From positions 2,418,001 to 2,482,000 of the forward strand of contig OX596345.1 in NCBI GenBank assembly GCA_951394405.1: DNA of 64,000 bases. The letters run 5' to 3'. Position 1 is the first letter of the stretch. Every line of letters begins with the position of its first letter. Of this stretch, positions 24,079 through 37,287 are shown piece by piece. Under the pieces are notes generated by a model that ran no database searches, was not told where the DNA came from, and saw nothing but the letters and a program-made list of their open reading frames with translations. A program made the position numbers and the translations under genes. The DNA is from Coprinellus micaceus. Its lineage: Eukaryota; Basidiomycota; Agaricomycetes; Agaricales; Psathyrellaceae.

Positions 24079-25192
24079 CATCATAAAAAAAGTCGATAGC
24101 ATTTGTGGGTGATATGCCCGGCATGTGCACATGACGAAGCATTCACTCAGCATTCAGGTAGAATAAATGTGTGGTGTGCGCATAGCGTCGCATATCGGCA
24201 ACACCTGTGCAGCACAACGGGTGCATCTGTGCAGCAGTTATGCGTCGAGGACCGGATATGCAAGCAGATATGCACCGAGATGTGGCGGGCGGGCCAGTTA
24301 GAATGTCAGTTGAATCTACCTACCTCACAAAGAGCCGACTGGCGCCTTCTCCTCCTCGAAATGCATACACACCCCACCCCAGATCGGTGTCGAGCGCCAA
24401 AGTCGGAGAGCGAACTTGGCGCGCCTCAACCTAAGGCAAGTCCCGAAGCGTGACGTCACGCGTTCAGTCACGGCGTTACATATCATAGCGACGCGTCCTT
24501 CGCGTTCCATCGTCGCGCTTCTTTCTTCCCTTCCTCCACCATCTCCTCCCGCCCGCTGTCAGCATCCTCCCCGCCGTCAACGTCCGTTGTTGCTACCCAT
24601 CTCCACCCGTCCCTTGGGCTGTAGGCTGGTCCCAGGATATGGGAGATCTTGGCGATGCGCCAGTGCAGTGCTCGGGTGCGTGTCGGCAAGTTCTTTCTCT
24701 ACGCAAAACCTGAAGTTTCCTAGTCGCCCAGGCCATCTCCGTCGCTCACTTACCTACCTCCCGCTATGATCACCGCCTTCCACGACCCCGCCTAGTGTGG
24801 TTCGCCCGGATACCCCCCAACGAGGAGCTCAGGCTCCCTTCTCAATATCACGCGAGCGTCCTACGCACGCGAGCCCTCGTTCTATGGCCTACACATCCCT
24901 CTCGTAGTCTACATCTCTGTATACTATTTCTTACAATATACTGGATTTCGTGCACGCTGTTCTGCAGAGTTTGCCCTCAAGTCGGAGATGCAAGCGTAGC
25001 CGTCGATACGCGCGCACAAATTCCGGCTGCATTTGGGACGCATATCCGGTCCCCGGCTGCACAAATGCGGCCCCTTGCATTTGTGCAGCTAATATTCCAT
25101 CCACTCAACGAATGCAGCCCGCCGCCATATCTTCACATACCTTGCATATCTTCGCATATTACTCACAAATGCTACCGACTTTTTTTATGATG
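24079..25192. mobile_element. Non-autonomous TIR element, hAT-like MITE
   Basis: The ends are inverted repeats: CATCATAAAAAAAGTCG at 24,079 and its complement CGACTTTTTTTATGATG ending at 25,192. The similarity continues inward (TAGCATTTGTG on both sides). The element is 1,114 bp and is flanked by an 8-bp near-duplication, CACTCCCA (24,071-24,078) and CACTCACA (25,193-25,200), matching 7 of 8. Eight-base target duplications and subterminal short repeats (ATATGC, GCATTTGTG, GGACCGGATATGC near both ends) are typical of hAT elements. It holds no transposase. The three other spacer copies lack it at the matching place (about 14,690, 35,760 and 43,810), confirming insertion. Confidence 0.8.
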
Positions 25193-28100
25193 CACTCACA
25201 GGGCCCCCTACCCCCCGGACAACTATCTCAACGCTCTGGCCGATCTTCTACTCACCTTTCCCCAAGCGTACCACCCAATCACGACCCTCCCGCACAATGG
25301 CAAGCACATGCGGCGACAACGGTCTTACCTTCAGGACCCATCCTACGACGTCTGGTCAGGGACCACACTGGGTCATGTCCTCGCTGAAGTACGCGACAAG
25401 GCAGAGACGAGAGCTTGCAAGCGAAGGGCAGGAGTGGGAAGGGCAGCAACCGCGCACTCGTCTCGCCCGAATCCATTCAGATATGGGGTCGACTATACCC
25501 ATGAAGAACCGACGAGGCCGTTCGAGTCTGTACCGAATCACAGCCAAGTCTGGTCGCTCCCCGGACTCCTCCTCACCTGCTTCGGTGCTCGGGTATTGTG
25601 GTTCACTCAGACCGGGAGTCCACTACGTCGACAACAGGAGTCCACACGAACGACCGATCAACCGAGGCCTTGACGCCAAGGTGAGCTTGAACTGGGTTTC
25701 TTCCAGCGCCCGTCGATAGCGTACTGATTATCTCATTTCTTTTTTATCTAGTCGAAGACGCTCACGCCGTTCAACGATCTTCCAAGCTCCCAGGCGTTGC
25801 GCAAGATATCCATCAGAAATCGGAAATGTGCTTCCCCGCGGGCCTCGTATCTACTTGGCCAACGAAGCCACGCACATCGCCGATCCGCCCGTTCGTCCTC
25901 TCGATCCTCGACGACTTGAGCACGTCCTCTACGTTGAGATGCACAACCCCATGTTGACGTGCGATTTCGGTAGGGCAGTGCAGAGGAAGGGTGTTGGGTT
26001 CGAAGTAAAAGGAGAAAGTTACTCCAACGATAGCCTGATTGTGGGTACTCAATGTCTGCCCATACGTGATTGAACAATTCACCTACCATCGTCCAGGATA
26101 ACTGTTCTCGGCCTTGGAAAGGGCGAAAAGAAAGGCTTAGAACGGGAACGCCGCAAGTACTCCCACGTCCGAGCTTTGAGTCGACCCGACCCCGACAACG
26201 GACTAGAACATGATGTTAGCCGAGAGGAGGTCCTGCACGCGGACAAGCAAGGGCATGCACCAGGGAACTCCACCATCCTCGTACTACCCGCTAATGCTCA
26301 ACGGCGTCCCCCAGCGAACGCTAGTCACACCCATCGCCTTCACATATACGGCCACAAAGGAGAGCAGGCGTGCATCGTTCAGGGTCCCTGTGGTGAGTCG
26401 ATACCTCCATACGACTTCCAGGGCGCCTAGGAAGACTAGCAATGCCACCATTTGAGACACGGCAACATGAGAAACGACGCGGGCAGACGAGGGTGGTCTT
26501 CGCGAGCCGGAGGAGGAGCACGGTGTCCATAAAACGCAGGTGGGTCTGGTTGTTTTGCTCTTGGGATGCATTTCGGTCTCATTCTCAATCCCACTTACAC
26601 ACGACTACCTAGGCCGCTCCACGGGCACGACGCCGGCCCCAACCCGATCGCCCTCCCAAGGACTACCCTCGCGTCGTCGGGCAAGGAAGGAGCCCGCTAT
26701 TAACCTTGCAGCTACCTCTGGCCCTGAACGCAGCGCACATCAAGCACACGCCACCTGCAATTGGACCCCCCAGCGTTGACGCCGACCCAAACCCTCTCCT
26801 CAAAGCGTCCTTCGGCCTCGAAAGTGTCCCATGAACAATCCCGTTTGGCGCCGAACGCAGCCTTCCCAATCGGCTGGCAGAACGATGCCTTGGTGAGGTA
26901 CTGGTCATCGCACGGGGTATCCTCCTGTAATATACCCTCCTCTGACCGTCGGCCTTTCAAAGGCTCCTGTCATCTTCGACCCAAGTCTCGGCGTCGGCGT
27001 GGCCTCAAACGACGACCTCATCATAATCGTTCCTTCTCAATCCAACGTCAGGCATTCACCGCCAAATCGTCTCGTTCTGCTGCGATGGATAGATCTTCGT
27101 CGAGCGAGGATTGTGGCCGACGTGATGTATGGCACATCTATGAGATTGACGGGGAGTGAAACGCGCCGCAGAGTAGAGGACAAAGAGAGGGACTGCGGGG
27201 TTCTCTAGCTCCATCCACTCGACTTGGATAACGGAACCCCACGCTGCGACCTTTGGGAGAGCTCGCTGGAACGTCGCATGGAATTGAAGGCTGGTGGAAA
27301 GTATGCCGATCCCTGTCTGTCGACGTTGGGTGTAGCATCCGCGAGGTGGGTTCGGGAAGGCGAGGTATGTAGACAGTATTTGTCTTCCGGCAACCTTTGA
27401 GATTCACTCCAGGGGGTTCTTTCCAGGCACACAAACGACGTCGGGTTGAGCTTCTTTCAATCTCTCCAAGGGAACGGTCAAGCTCAGAGCCGACTCGAGC
27501 GCTAGATCGAAACGTCAAGGGCGTGGCCGCTCCCTGAATCAAGCGGCACGAAGAGAGGGCGTTGAAGCGCGGTTTGGGCTCTTGGCTGGATCTGCAAATG
27601 TCGTCGTTGGCGTCAGTGCGTGCTGACGAGGGGATTCCCTTCGTATGACGACGTTGAACTTCTGGTTGATGGCCAACGGAGGGGATATAATCCGAGACCA
27701 TGGACATCCGCGATGGCACTGGAGACCACGAGCTGCAACGAGAACGAGAAGAAGGGGGCAGCGCAGAGGCATCCCTTCACGGTAGTGCTTCGCCCAGATG
27801 TTGTGGGCGGAAGTGGTTGCATCCCAGATCGAGTAGACGCGTTGTGGAGAACGCGTGAATCCTGAGAGGGAATCTCGCGTTCCCTTCACATGACCGATGC
27901 GGGTGCAATCTTCCTTTATCTACGATTTGTATCCGTGATCCCCAAACAATAGATTTCGTATATATCGACCGTAGCGTACCTGTATCTTTTTCCTTAGGTT
28001 CTACCTCACCCCCACTTCCCCTCCTTTGGCTCCAGATGTAACCTCACAATTCACTTCTTTGACGAGAGCTCTCGAGACCGGTTCAGCGACCCCCTGAACA

Positions 28101-31100
28101 CCCCTCAGCGCCTCTTGCGCGCTTGCAGCGTTCTTCAGGTACAGCGCATGGCGATTTGAGACGCACTTGGACAAGGAGTTTGGAGGAGAGTGGCCTGAGT
28201 TGAAGTTGAAAAAGAGGCGAGTCCAAGAGTTCGATTCCCAATGCCGACTGGTACAGTCCAAGGTGTTCAGTTAGGGGCGTCATAATTCAAGGCATTCTGA
28301 CAAGGAATGCGGGGAGATGAGTAGGAGTGGAGAAGGGAGGTCCAAGCGCATCTAGGCGTGGATTTGCCAGGTGGCATGTGGGGTGTGAATGGGTGGAGGG
28401 TTGGGTTGCAGGGTGAAAGTGAGCTGAGCGGGACGGCTCTCTAACGCGTTTCTGTACTCTTCGAAGAGCTAACGTGGTCCCACAGCGTGCGTGTGATCCT
28501 GATTGGGGGGAGTGGCTGCGATGTTGGACTTCTTTCCAAGTCAGGAGGATGAAAGGGAGGAACCGGCGAGTGGCGATTGGCGGGGCTCTGGGCGGAAAGG
28601 AGAGAGAAAGGAGGGAGGTGTGACGGAGGAAAGCCATGCGGGGAGCCGAGGGCGGGGTGCGAGGTGGATATTCATGTCCAACCATGAAGTCAGGGGAAAC
28701 GAAAGGGGGTCGGTGTTACGCCTTGTTGTGGTGATTGGTAATGACGCAAATTCAAGTTCGCTCTCCTACTCTCCCTCAACGGCCGACCTTCTGAATGTCT
28801 ACTCGCCCCTGATTGCAACACGTGGGAAGAGTTAACACTTAGGGAAGACTTGCGGTACGGAGATAATTGGGGGACAGCCAAATAAGCGCTCGACCCAACG
28901 TCACCAGTGGCAGATTCGGATGACGCGCAAGACCGATGCCGTCAATTCCCAATTCCCAAGCACACGATCACTCCACGCTCACCTCCCTTCACCTCTGCCT
29001 CCATGCTCAAAGTCTACGCTCACGATCGCCTCCACACTGGGATGCCCTGCTGCCAAGTTGGCGCCCTTCGCCATGTATGTAGGTGAAAATGGACCAGGAG
29101 GCAAGAGCTGAGGTTAGTCGTTGTGTTTCTCCACTAGGAACAAGTATTTATCTCGCTCCTAGACATCGAATCTTCCCCTGAGTTAGGCCATTCTACATTA
29201 ACAGCCTGGCCAAGCGAAGCCTGACAGCGGCACCCTGGGTCGATAGCTCTTACACGACGACAACGCCCACCGAACTTCGTGGCGGGTGGGAAGCCAGACG
29301 CCAGTCGCGCGTCTCAGCGTACTGTACCGGCTGCAGGCTCGGCCGGACTTCAGGTGCGTCAACATCTCCTTCATTCTCGTAGGCAGACGAGGAATTAACA
29401 TGTCCGTAGCTGGTCACAGGTCTTTTGCCCGTAGCGACGTCGACGACGATGGCGACGTGCCTACGGCCAACAGCGATCCCGAACAAACATCAGCATTACC
29501 TCCACCTTCACGGATACGACGATGAGCGTTGGACAAGCGAGGCCGTGTATACGACGTTAAAGACGCTTTTAGGTCGTACCTACTTCCCTGCGAGTCTCAA
29601 GACGCCACCTACAGGTACTCAGAACCCCTAGTACGACAATGACCACCTTCCCATAACACGAAGAGGCCGGAAGATGGAGGAGGGCGGTTGACGAGAGTCG
29701 AGCCTGGGCTACATGACTCAGTGGGGATGGAGTGGCAGGCGCGGGTCCAGGAACTGGAGGTGCGTTAATTTCGTCGCCTCTTGGGTAAGGAGATCTGAAC
29801 CGCATTCACAGACGGCTGCATAGACATTGTCGGTTTGAAACCGCTAGCCCTCCCAGGGATGGTCCACTCGTCATCGCCCACGGCCAAAGCCCCCATTTCA
29901 CATACAACCTCAAGCTCTCGACACCATATTCTCCCAGTATCCTGAACAAACCATCGCCCCAGCACCCGAAACAACCCTGCAGCTTCGCCAGACTTACACG
30001 CCGAACCAGACCCCCTCTCAACCTCTCCTTCGATACCCAGCGCGATGAAGGCCTGTACCCCCCGATGCTGAATGCAACCCTCTCTGGTCGGCTGGGTCAG
30101 CATTCAGAGATAGCCGACCTCTCCCCCACTTAGTCCCGCAGACTCATACAATGGCCAGGTGACGGGTTGGGCGGAACGGATGTGGGAGGTGGGGGAAGGG
30201 AACGAAGGACGACCGGAAGAATGGGCGCGAGGTCCGGTGGTTGGAGTGGGCGATGGACCCGTTAGGAGAAAAGGGATGGTGTAAGTAGGGCCTATGGAAT
30301 AGACTGGTTCCCTCTTCGAGATCTAGAGCCAGAATGGGTTCGTGAGGATGAATAGGAGAGGTTTGTAAGGTTGCGGTAGGTTGAGCTTGTGTAGAAGGAC
30401 GCTTTCAGCTGCTTACGAGGGGTACATGCGATGCTACGCTGGACTCGGGATGAGGGGGAACCAGAGCCTGGGCGAGCGGGTATGGCAGCAACGCGTATCT
30501 GACTTGCGTTCCAGGTACGCTACTACTTCAACTCGGGTCCGGGACGGATACTGACTTTACTTAAAGTGCGCGAGCTTCGAAGCCTGCGCGGTCTGGAAGA
30601 TCTTGAGGAGGGATGACCGGTTACTTGTCTTGATAAGTTCGGTCGAAGCAGTGTTTGCTAGTGACGTTCAAGATGTGTGTCCGGCGACGTCACGCGAACG
30701 GGTCAGTGAAATATCGGTCTCTGGAATGATGAGCGCGCCCTCGACGCCTGTGGGGGAGGAAGTCAGTACCTTTTTCCCGAGACAAAGCGCAACGAACAGC
30801 CATTGACACTCATCCTCATTGACAGCATCGCCGCCCAGGTCTTCTCCGCCCAGGCGATTTTTTAATTTTTAATTTATTACCTCGTATTAGTACTGTCAGC
30901 GCTGCGGTCGGTGTGACGCACGGAAGCGCGCTAAGGCTCGATACTGTGAGTGCGACGCATGGGTGTGAGACGAAGGTGAAACTGACTCGACCCGGCGGCC
31001 CATACAGGTACATGCAGGCGACGTCGGCACCATTGTGCGACAGATGGGGTGCCTCGGCTCGCGGGATCCCACAGTACATGCTCGAACCACAGCAGGAGTA

Positions 31101-31580
31101 AGAACAAGCGTATGCTCAGCAGCAGGCGTCGCTAAGGCCCAACCTTAGAGAAAGATAGCTTGAATTCACTGAATGAAAATCAGTTGGGAATGTGTCGTTG
31201 ATCAAATCTTGTGCGTGCGTTCATCCTATGGGATCCTTTCGGACAGGGAGAGGTTCGAGATGTTCAGTTCACCGTAGGGTTGGTCTTGACAAACCCATAA
31301 TATGTCCTATGTAGACGATGGGGCGGTTATGGCCCCAGGACGCCCAGAACCAGGTGCAGAGGGTCGACGAGCAAGAAATGCTCGTGCGTATTAAAATAAG
31401 CGCCCGCTGTCGCAAGTCTACAACGAACCGATGCCGGTCTCAGGGAATACAAATGGCTTGGAACTTGGGCTCGTATTAGTAGCCAATTTATTTTGGGTTT
31501 CTTTGCTTCATTGAATTCCAGGTGTAGCATCCGTCTATTCCCTTGGGCGCTGCGACCGGGGTGACATACTTCCGAATGCG
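25193..31580. repeat. Array spacer between units 3 and 4, right part
   Basis: Degenerate blocks in the same order as 14,690-19,990. It contains two related halves, 25,193-28,900 and 28,900-30,400. In both, remnants of a RPIRLRRLEH...-type frame and a CCATACGAC-centred block recur, so the spacer is itself an old internal duplication. 30,600-31,440 is nearly identical to 19,015-19,880, including the AT tract TTTTTTAATTTTTAATTTAT. No frame is intact. One stretch in another frame at 26,978-27,060 (FDPSLGVGVASNDDLIIIV) is shared with 38,890-38,940 and looks like former coding sequence of unknown identity. Confidence 0.6.
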
Positions 31581-31631
31581 GTGAGCTTCCATCAACGGAG
31601 TGCTGTGCTGATCACGCCTCGTGGTTTGCAG
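31581..31631 (+). other. Candidate 5' UTR intron of unit 4
   Basis: 51 nt, GTGAGCTTCC...TTTGCAG, with GCTGAT near the 3' end. It is nearly the same as 19,991-20,041 before unit 3. Confidence 0.45.
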
Positions 31632-31741
31632 TTATCAAGGAGGCACCCTCGGCGCAGCGTTCCTTGACCTCAACACCCTCAACACCCTCTACCCTCCTCA
31701 CCCCCCTTCTTGGATTCGCCTCCCTCCCTCACTCTCATCAC

Positions 31742-33638
31742 ATGTCCGCTAACGTCGGCTACCGCGCACCCCATGGCGAGCAGCATAGCAGTGCTCCAAT
31801 CGGCATGAACGCATCTCCTTCAGCTGGCGGTACGTGGTCAGCCGGGTGCTCACCACTCGTAATATTTGGAGTCTCAACCAAGGGGAATAGAAGTTAGGGA
31901 GCGCCGGCGCCGGTGGTACGATCCTCTTCGAACGGTCTGGGAAGGCCGAGCACCGGCAGAGCAACTATCCGCACAACAGCACGTTGGGGGAGCTTGTGAG
32001 TTAGATCTTCTCTCCTATAGTCTTCATTGGCAATTAGGACGAACATTGACATGAAACGGCTGTCTTCTCAAACAGACAACGCAACAAATCACCATCATGC
32101 GCCCGCTACCACGATCCAACATGCATCCAACATCACCATGGTGAACCAAGGAGCAAGCGACGGTGAGCTCGACGACGCCGCTTTCCATCCCACTGCTGAG
32201 CGACCATTCCTCAGACTTCCTCTTGCTGGGGGAACTACCACGGCACCCAGACATCAGTGGCGAATGGGGCGAGTACGTCCAGAATAGCCGTGACGTCGAT
32301 ATAAAGAAAGTCTGGGATTGGATGGGCACGACGATGGGTAGAGAATTGATATTATGGATCCACGCTCCGTTGGGAGAGGGAAAGTCCACGCTGGCTCGCC
32401 AGCTGAAAGACGAAGCACGTTCGCTGAACCGGCTGGCATCCGCCATTTTTCTCAGCCGCCTTTCGACGGACTCTTGGGGTCCTGAGACCCTCATCCGGCT
32501 GATTGGTGGAGAGATCGGCAGGATTCATCGGAAGGCAGTACCGACTATCGCCGAGGCCATCCGCCAGTGTCATGGAGCGCCCCTACAAGTCCAAGTTGAA
32601 AGGTTTATCCGCGACCCTATACTCGCCCTCCAACTTCCGTACCCTCTCATCGTCATTCTGGACGGAGCCGAAGAATGGAAGTCCTTCCCTCACTTCATCG
32701 AGCAACTCGCACACCTCGCACCTTACACCTCCATTGTTCGGTTCATTGTACTGGGTCGATCGAAACCAACAGAAGGTCGCTACAAGCAAGTCCCAATCCA
32801 AAGCTACGCCCTGGCCCCTGTTTCGGCAGAGGTCATGGCGGGATATCTCGACAAACGCTTCGCCACGATAAAATGGAAAGATGGGGGGAGGCCGACGCCA
32901 GAGATGGTCCTCAGCCTTGCAGCATTAGCCGATGGACAGTTCACACGGATGGAAGAGGTGGTGTCTGTAATCCGTGACCTTTCCCCATCTAATCACGATG
33001 ACATCTCGGATGTGCTAGATAACAAGGCATCGACTGCCCGGCGTGGCTCAGAGAAGTCGAACTCTAGTGAGGAGCTTGAGCACGCAATTCTGCTGCGGAG
33101 GGTAGCCCTGGCACTCCGACCACCAGGCCATCCAAAACGGTGGTGGTCCCTCAACAATCTATCTGTTGCTCTGGGGAGTCGCTACAGAAAGTCAAAGTCT
33201 ACAGAGGATCTGGAAGAGTGCACTTTGTTAGACAGGGAGGCACTGGCTCTCCGTCCACCAGGTCACCCAGAACGACACTATTCATGTTACAATCTATCTA
33301 GGTCGCTTTACGATCGCTTCCAGAAGGATGGGCTCGTTGGCGACCTCGACAAGGCTATCAGCTTTGGCAGAGAAGCGCTCCAACTCCGTCCTGAAGGCCA
33401 TCCGGACCGCTTTATAACGGTCACTGCCCAACAAATATACCTCTACAACAGTTTCAAGAGCAAGGGCGCTGTAGAAGACCTCCGAGAGGCTATAACTTTG
33501 GCGGAGGAAGCACTTTCCATTTGTCCGAAGGACGATCGCGACTACGCCAGGCTACCTGCCCGTCTCTCGTCCTACAAAGCGGAGCTGGCTACGCTGGAGG
33601 CTTTGCCTGGTACTAAACACAACTCTCAAAAACAATAG
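31742..33638 (+). CDS. NLR-like STAND protein, array unit 4 (NACHT-TPR), intact
   Basis: Exons 31,742-31,829, 31,891-31,995, 32,076-32,162 and 32,215-33,638 give 567 residues in frame. Type II N-terminus (MSANVGYRAPHGEQHS, RRRRWYDPLRTV) and the ATTIQHASNITMVNQG exon. The P-loop reads APLGEGKST, so the first Walker A Gly is Ala; Walker B is PLIVILDGAEEW. The TPR-like region and C-terminus (TKHNSQKQ) are almost the same as unit 3, with only a handful of differences. The block between HPDISGEW and the P-loop (NSRDVDIKKVWDWMGTTMG) differs from unit 3 in many positions. This is the youngest duplicate pair in the array. Expression, ligand and partner cannot be told from sequence. Confidence 0.82.
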
Positions 33639-34100
33639 GATTATTTATTTGCCTTTTTAGTTTTATTGTACATACCTCCATGTTCTTCTACCACACTCCA
33701 TACCCACTCTACCTGTATCATTTGATGTGACGAGCATGCAACTCGTCTCTATCTAGTGTCCTTGGCCTTCACAGTGCGCTAAATGTGCGTACAGTCGTCA
33801 TATAAGGACCTGTGGGTTTAACTCCGTCTGGTCAGCCCTGGGCCCAGTATGTTTTCCGAAACAATGATATGGGGTGAAAGTCCAGGCGGACTGTCAATGT
33901 CGCCTTTGGTCGTGCTATCTCTCTACGCCACCCTTACCGAGTCCTCATCGCTCGCGATCCTCACGTCTACCAGCCGGTCTTCATTCCCCGCTCAACCCCT
34001 CACGTTAAAAGCTCGCCAACATCCTGCCCAATTGAGACGACCGTGCGGCCTCCAAATAAACTGTGACAGTGAATAGGCGTCCTTTCAATACTTAGTGTGT
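33639..34100 (+). repeat. Conserved 3' flank, copy after unit 4
   Basis: Near-identical to the flanks after units 3 and 5, from the stop codon outward, including the shared 75-codon open frame at 33,849-34,076. Confidence 0.8.
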
Positions 34101-35940
34101 TTCCCCCAGGGTCCTGGTGGAAACTTGGAGCTTAATTCGAGGGCGCCTGTCGATTGATACGGGTGCCAGTGGGAACAGCCTGGAAGTCTTGGTGTCGAGG
34201 GCGGACTGACATGAGTAATATTGAGTTGTAGACACGTCCGATACATCGATCATGGGAGTCCCCCCTCGCCACACGATGGGACTTTGGCGTGACCTTACAT
34301 TGGTTGGGCCGAAAATCGTTTGAGACGTTCCCGGAGCCGCTGAAGGCTGGTGGAACGGGACCCAACGGGGTGTGGATAGAGTCATTAATCAATCGCCGTA
34401 ATTAAGGAAGGTGGAGCCAGAAGGTCAAGAGCGAGGGCAGATAGTAGGCACTGTGAACAGGGTGGACAATATTCGGACGCATAGCCATGGAGGTCGTGGG
34501 ACACGTGCATGGGGAGAGACTGAGCGCCGTGATCAAGATGAGGATCGGGGTATGGGGACAGGCATCGCACTTGGCAGGTTCTTTGAGGAGGGTATGGGGT
34601 AATATTCCCGGGTAGACTGCCTGGAGCTAGCTTGAGAGATGGCGTGGACGAGGCTTTGCTTTTCGGCGGGGTGAAAGGATAATGACTCGGAAAGCGACCA
34701 AGTGGAGGAGTTGAGAGGGGAGGGGAGCATGGAAGGGGTTCAGGGAGGTGCCATGGTGGGAACCCGAGAGGTACATGTGGAGGATGCACGTCGTGGCAGT
34801 AAGTTGAATGTAGTGAGCACGACAAAGGCGGGGCATGAAAAACGCGCGTCGGTGTTGCGCTTTGTTGTGACGATTGATGGTGATTATGCAATCCCATGCT
34901 CGCCAGCCTTATCGCGCCCCTCCCTCAACATCCAACCTTAGAAATTTCGGGTAAGCTTGAGTCAAATGATTAGAAGGGGAAAGGAAGCGTTAGAGGAGGG
35001 GCCGAACCACTAGGCTGGTTAGGCGCCGAATCAGACGTCAGTCCGAAGTTGACATGCGGCACCGAGGTCCGATGCCGTCAACTCCCAAGCGCCCATCCTT
35101 GAACTCGAACCACCACCGCCATCCCTGTCTCAGTTCTCCCCGTAGCACATATGCTTCTCTTCGACTCTCGAGCCCACTTTCCCGCATTTGAAGCCACGTC
35201 GCCCTTCGTCACCAAGAGACAGCAAAACATTTTCAACACCCGAACGGAATACGACCGCATCGTTCCCCATCGCTGAACTGGAGCTCTGTCTCGAACTCCT
35301 CCCGGGTGTGGTCAGAGGAGAGAGGGGCGTTTTTTATAAATGATACCAGCGTAATACGGTGTGTACAGTTGTAGTACAACATGCCTTGCTGTACTCATTC
35401 GCATCTCCGAGGCAAATGACCGAAAGACATCGAGGGGGCGCCTAGGACTATTCGTAAGAGGGCGTCGTGCGCCAGATAGCGACTACTGGTGAGCTCTTCT
35501 AAGATCGTTGACATTCTGCGTCCACTCACTGATCAACATGATAGTCGATACTTCAAAAACCCATCGACGAGCGTTCCGCAGTTTACCAGCGCGAACGTGA
35601 ACCTATCTACCACCGACCGCGCCACCAAGCTAGCTTCCGTAGAAACCAGTGTTGGAGCTTTGTGACACTGGTTAAGCAGGAGGGTGATTTCGATGACGAA
35701 CGGAGAGGTATGTGCAGGCAGACCCTCGAACTGGGTGTCACACTGCGCCTGCTCACTCATTCAACTCACAGGGCCCTCTATCCTCCTACGGACGACTCGA
35801 TGCTCTGGCTGACCATCAAGTCACGCTCCACCGAGCGTATCGCACCAGCACAACCGTCAGGCTCAGTGGCGAGCGGATTCGAGGACATATGCCTCACCCT
35901 CGAAACACGCCCCTCGACATCTGGTCAGAGACCGCACAGT
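34101..35940. repeat. Array spacer between units 4 and 5, left part
   Basis: Close copy of 22,481-24,078 plus the start of 25,193-25,360, without the first TIR element. The matching empty site lies near 35,750-35,770 (CTCACTCATTCAACTCACAG). No intact gene. Confidence 0.6.
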
Positions 35941-37287
35941 CATCTACAAAAAACCGGTCAGCATAAGTAGTAATCAAGGTGAATATATGGCATACGAACC
36001 TTGTTCCCATGTATGGGACCTCTGACTGCATGCCTACAAGTGCCTTGTAGGCAAACATAGGGTATATATGCTGATCGCCGTATAGGTAGGCGACCGTAGT
36101 TTATCTCAGCATACAGGTGCTACGTATACGGACCAAGATCATATTTAGGTACATATCCAGTGTGACATACCTATGGCCGGCGAGGGAGAGGACGCCGTTG
36201 CGGGGCGGGCAGACTTAAGGCGGGGGAGGCAGCGCAGCATTGATAATTGATGTATAAGTTACAATAGCAGAGTAAATCGTGGTATGAACCATGGAAAGCG
36301 AAGTTACTAGGCAGCAGAGGAGGGAAAACAGCGAACACAAGAAGATGAGTGACGAAAGCGAGAGTAAACCGTCGACTAGTAGGAAGCTAGTGTCATTCTG
36401 GTCGAACGGTCGTCGACCCTTATGATCGCCTTTGAGGATGGGCGGGGAGAGATGGTCAGTACGAGGTTCACGGAGTACGTAGCTTGGTCCTGCATGCTTA
36501 AACTGTTAGGCGGTGTGGCGGATCGCCCTGTGTACCCGCCTAGATCTGGGGCGTCGTTAGAGTAGAAGGCATGTGCATACATCAGGTGAAAACTCGCCAT
36601 TCCAACAAATAGCTTCGCCGCTCCCCTGTTCCTCACCCGCCATAGATACAACGTCCAGGGGGGCCTAGCATAGGGCTCGAGCTAAGCGTGAGTTGGAACT
36701 CGGGACTCTAGCGTACCGAGCGAATTTCCCTTCTTCCTCGTCTCCTCGACCCCAAAGTCCGCTGTTACTGCTCGTCGAGATCGAGCGATCAGGGTGCTAT
36801 GAGCCATCCGAGATATCGAGAGGCATCTTGGTGGTAGTGGTAGGTGGTGGTGGTGGTAAGAGGTTAGGCGACGCGTCTGATCGAGTCGACGCGACAACCA
36901 CTTTGATGGATTGCGTGAGCCGCTACCCATTCGCCACCACAACTACCCAAGCCACTCATCTGCTCATTTCACGAGAACCTCTGAGCGTGGTCCTGCTGGC
37001 GCGGAGCAAGCGCCCGGCACCCCTGGCAAGTCCAGCCACCTTACGCCCCCTACACATGCTGCAGCATGGTATGTACCTCCCATACAGCCCATACCTATGA
37101 GCAATCGAGACTCCTGGCCTCCATAGATAGTGATACAAGCCTTGTACTGCCCATATATAGCCGCTTATACCTTGCGACGTCTACACATGCAATCGTTTCA
37201 TACGTACGCAGTATGAGTCTTGGAGGTGGTATCTATACTGGTACAAGGGTATACGCGGCATACGAGGGAAGCGGATTTTTGTTGATG
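35941..37287. mobile_element. Second non-autonomous TIR element, related to the first
   Basis: The left end is CATCTACAAAAAACCGG (35,941). The right end read inward is CATCAACAAAAATCCGC (ending 37,287): imperfect inverted repeats of the same style as the 24,079 element. Internally it is rich in GCATAC, GTATAC and TATATGC words near both ends, different in base composition from the spacer. It interrupts the spacer block that is continuous at 14,850-14,890 and 25,350-25,395, so insertion is clear. The 8-bp target duplication is not resolved (CGCACAGT left, GTGTCGTG right). No transposase; one 91-codon minus-strand frame at 36,376-36,651 is not recognisable. Confidence 0.65.

Noticed and set aside
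28220..28250. GTTCGATTCCC resembling a tRNA T-loop
   Set aside because: No matching acceptor, D and anticodon stems around it could be seen.
36376..36651. 91-codon minus-strand frame inside the second TIR element
   Set aside because: No transposase motif and too short for one; not supported as a gene.
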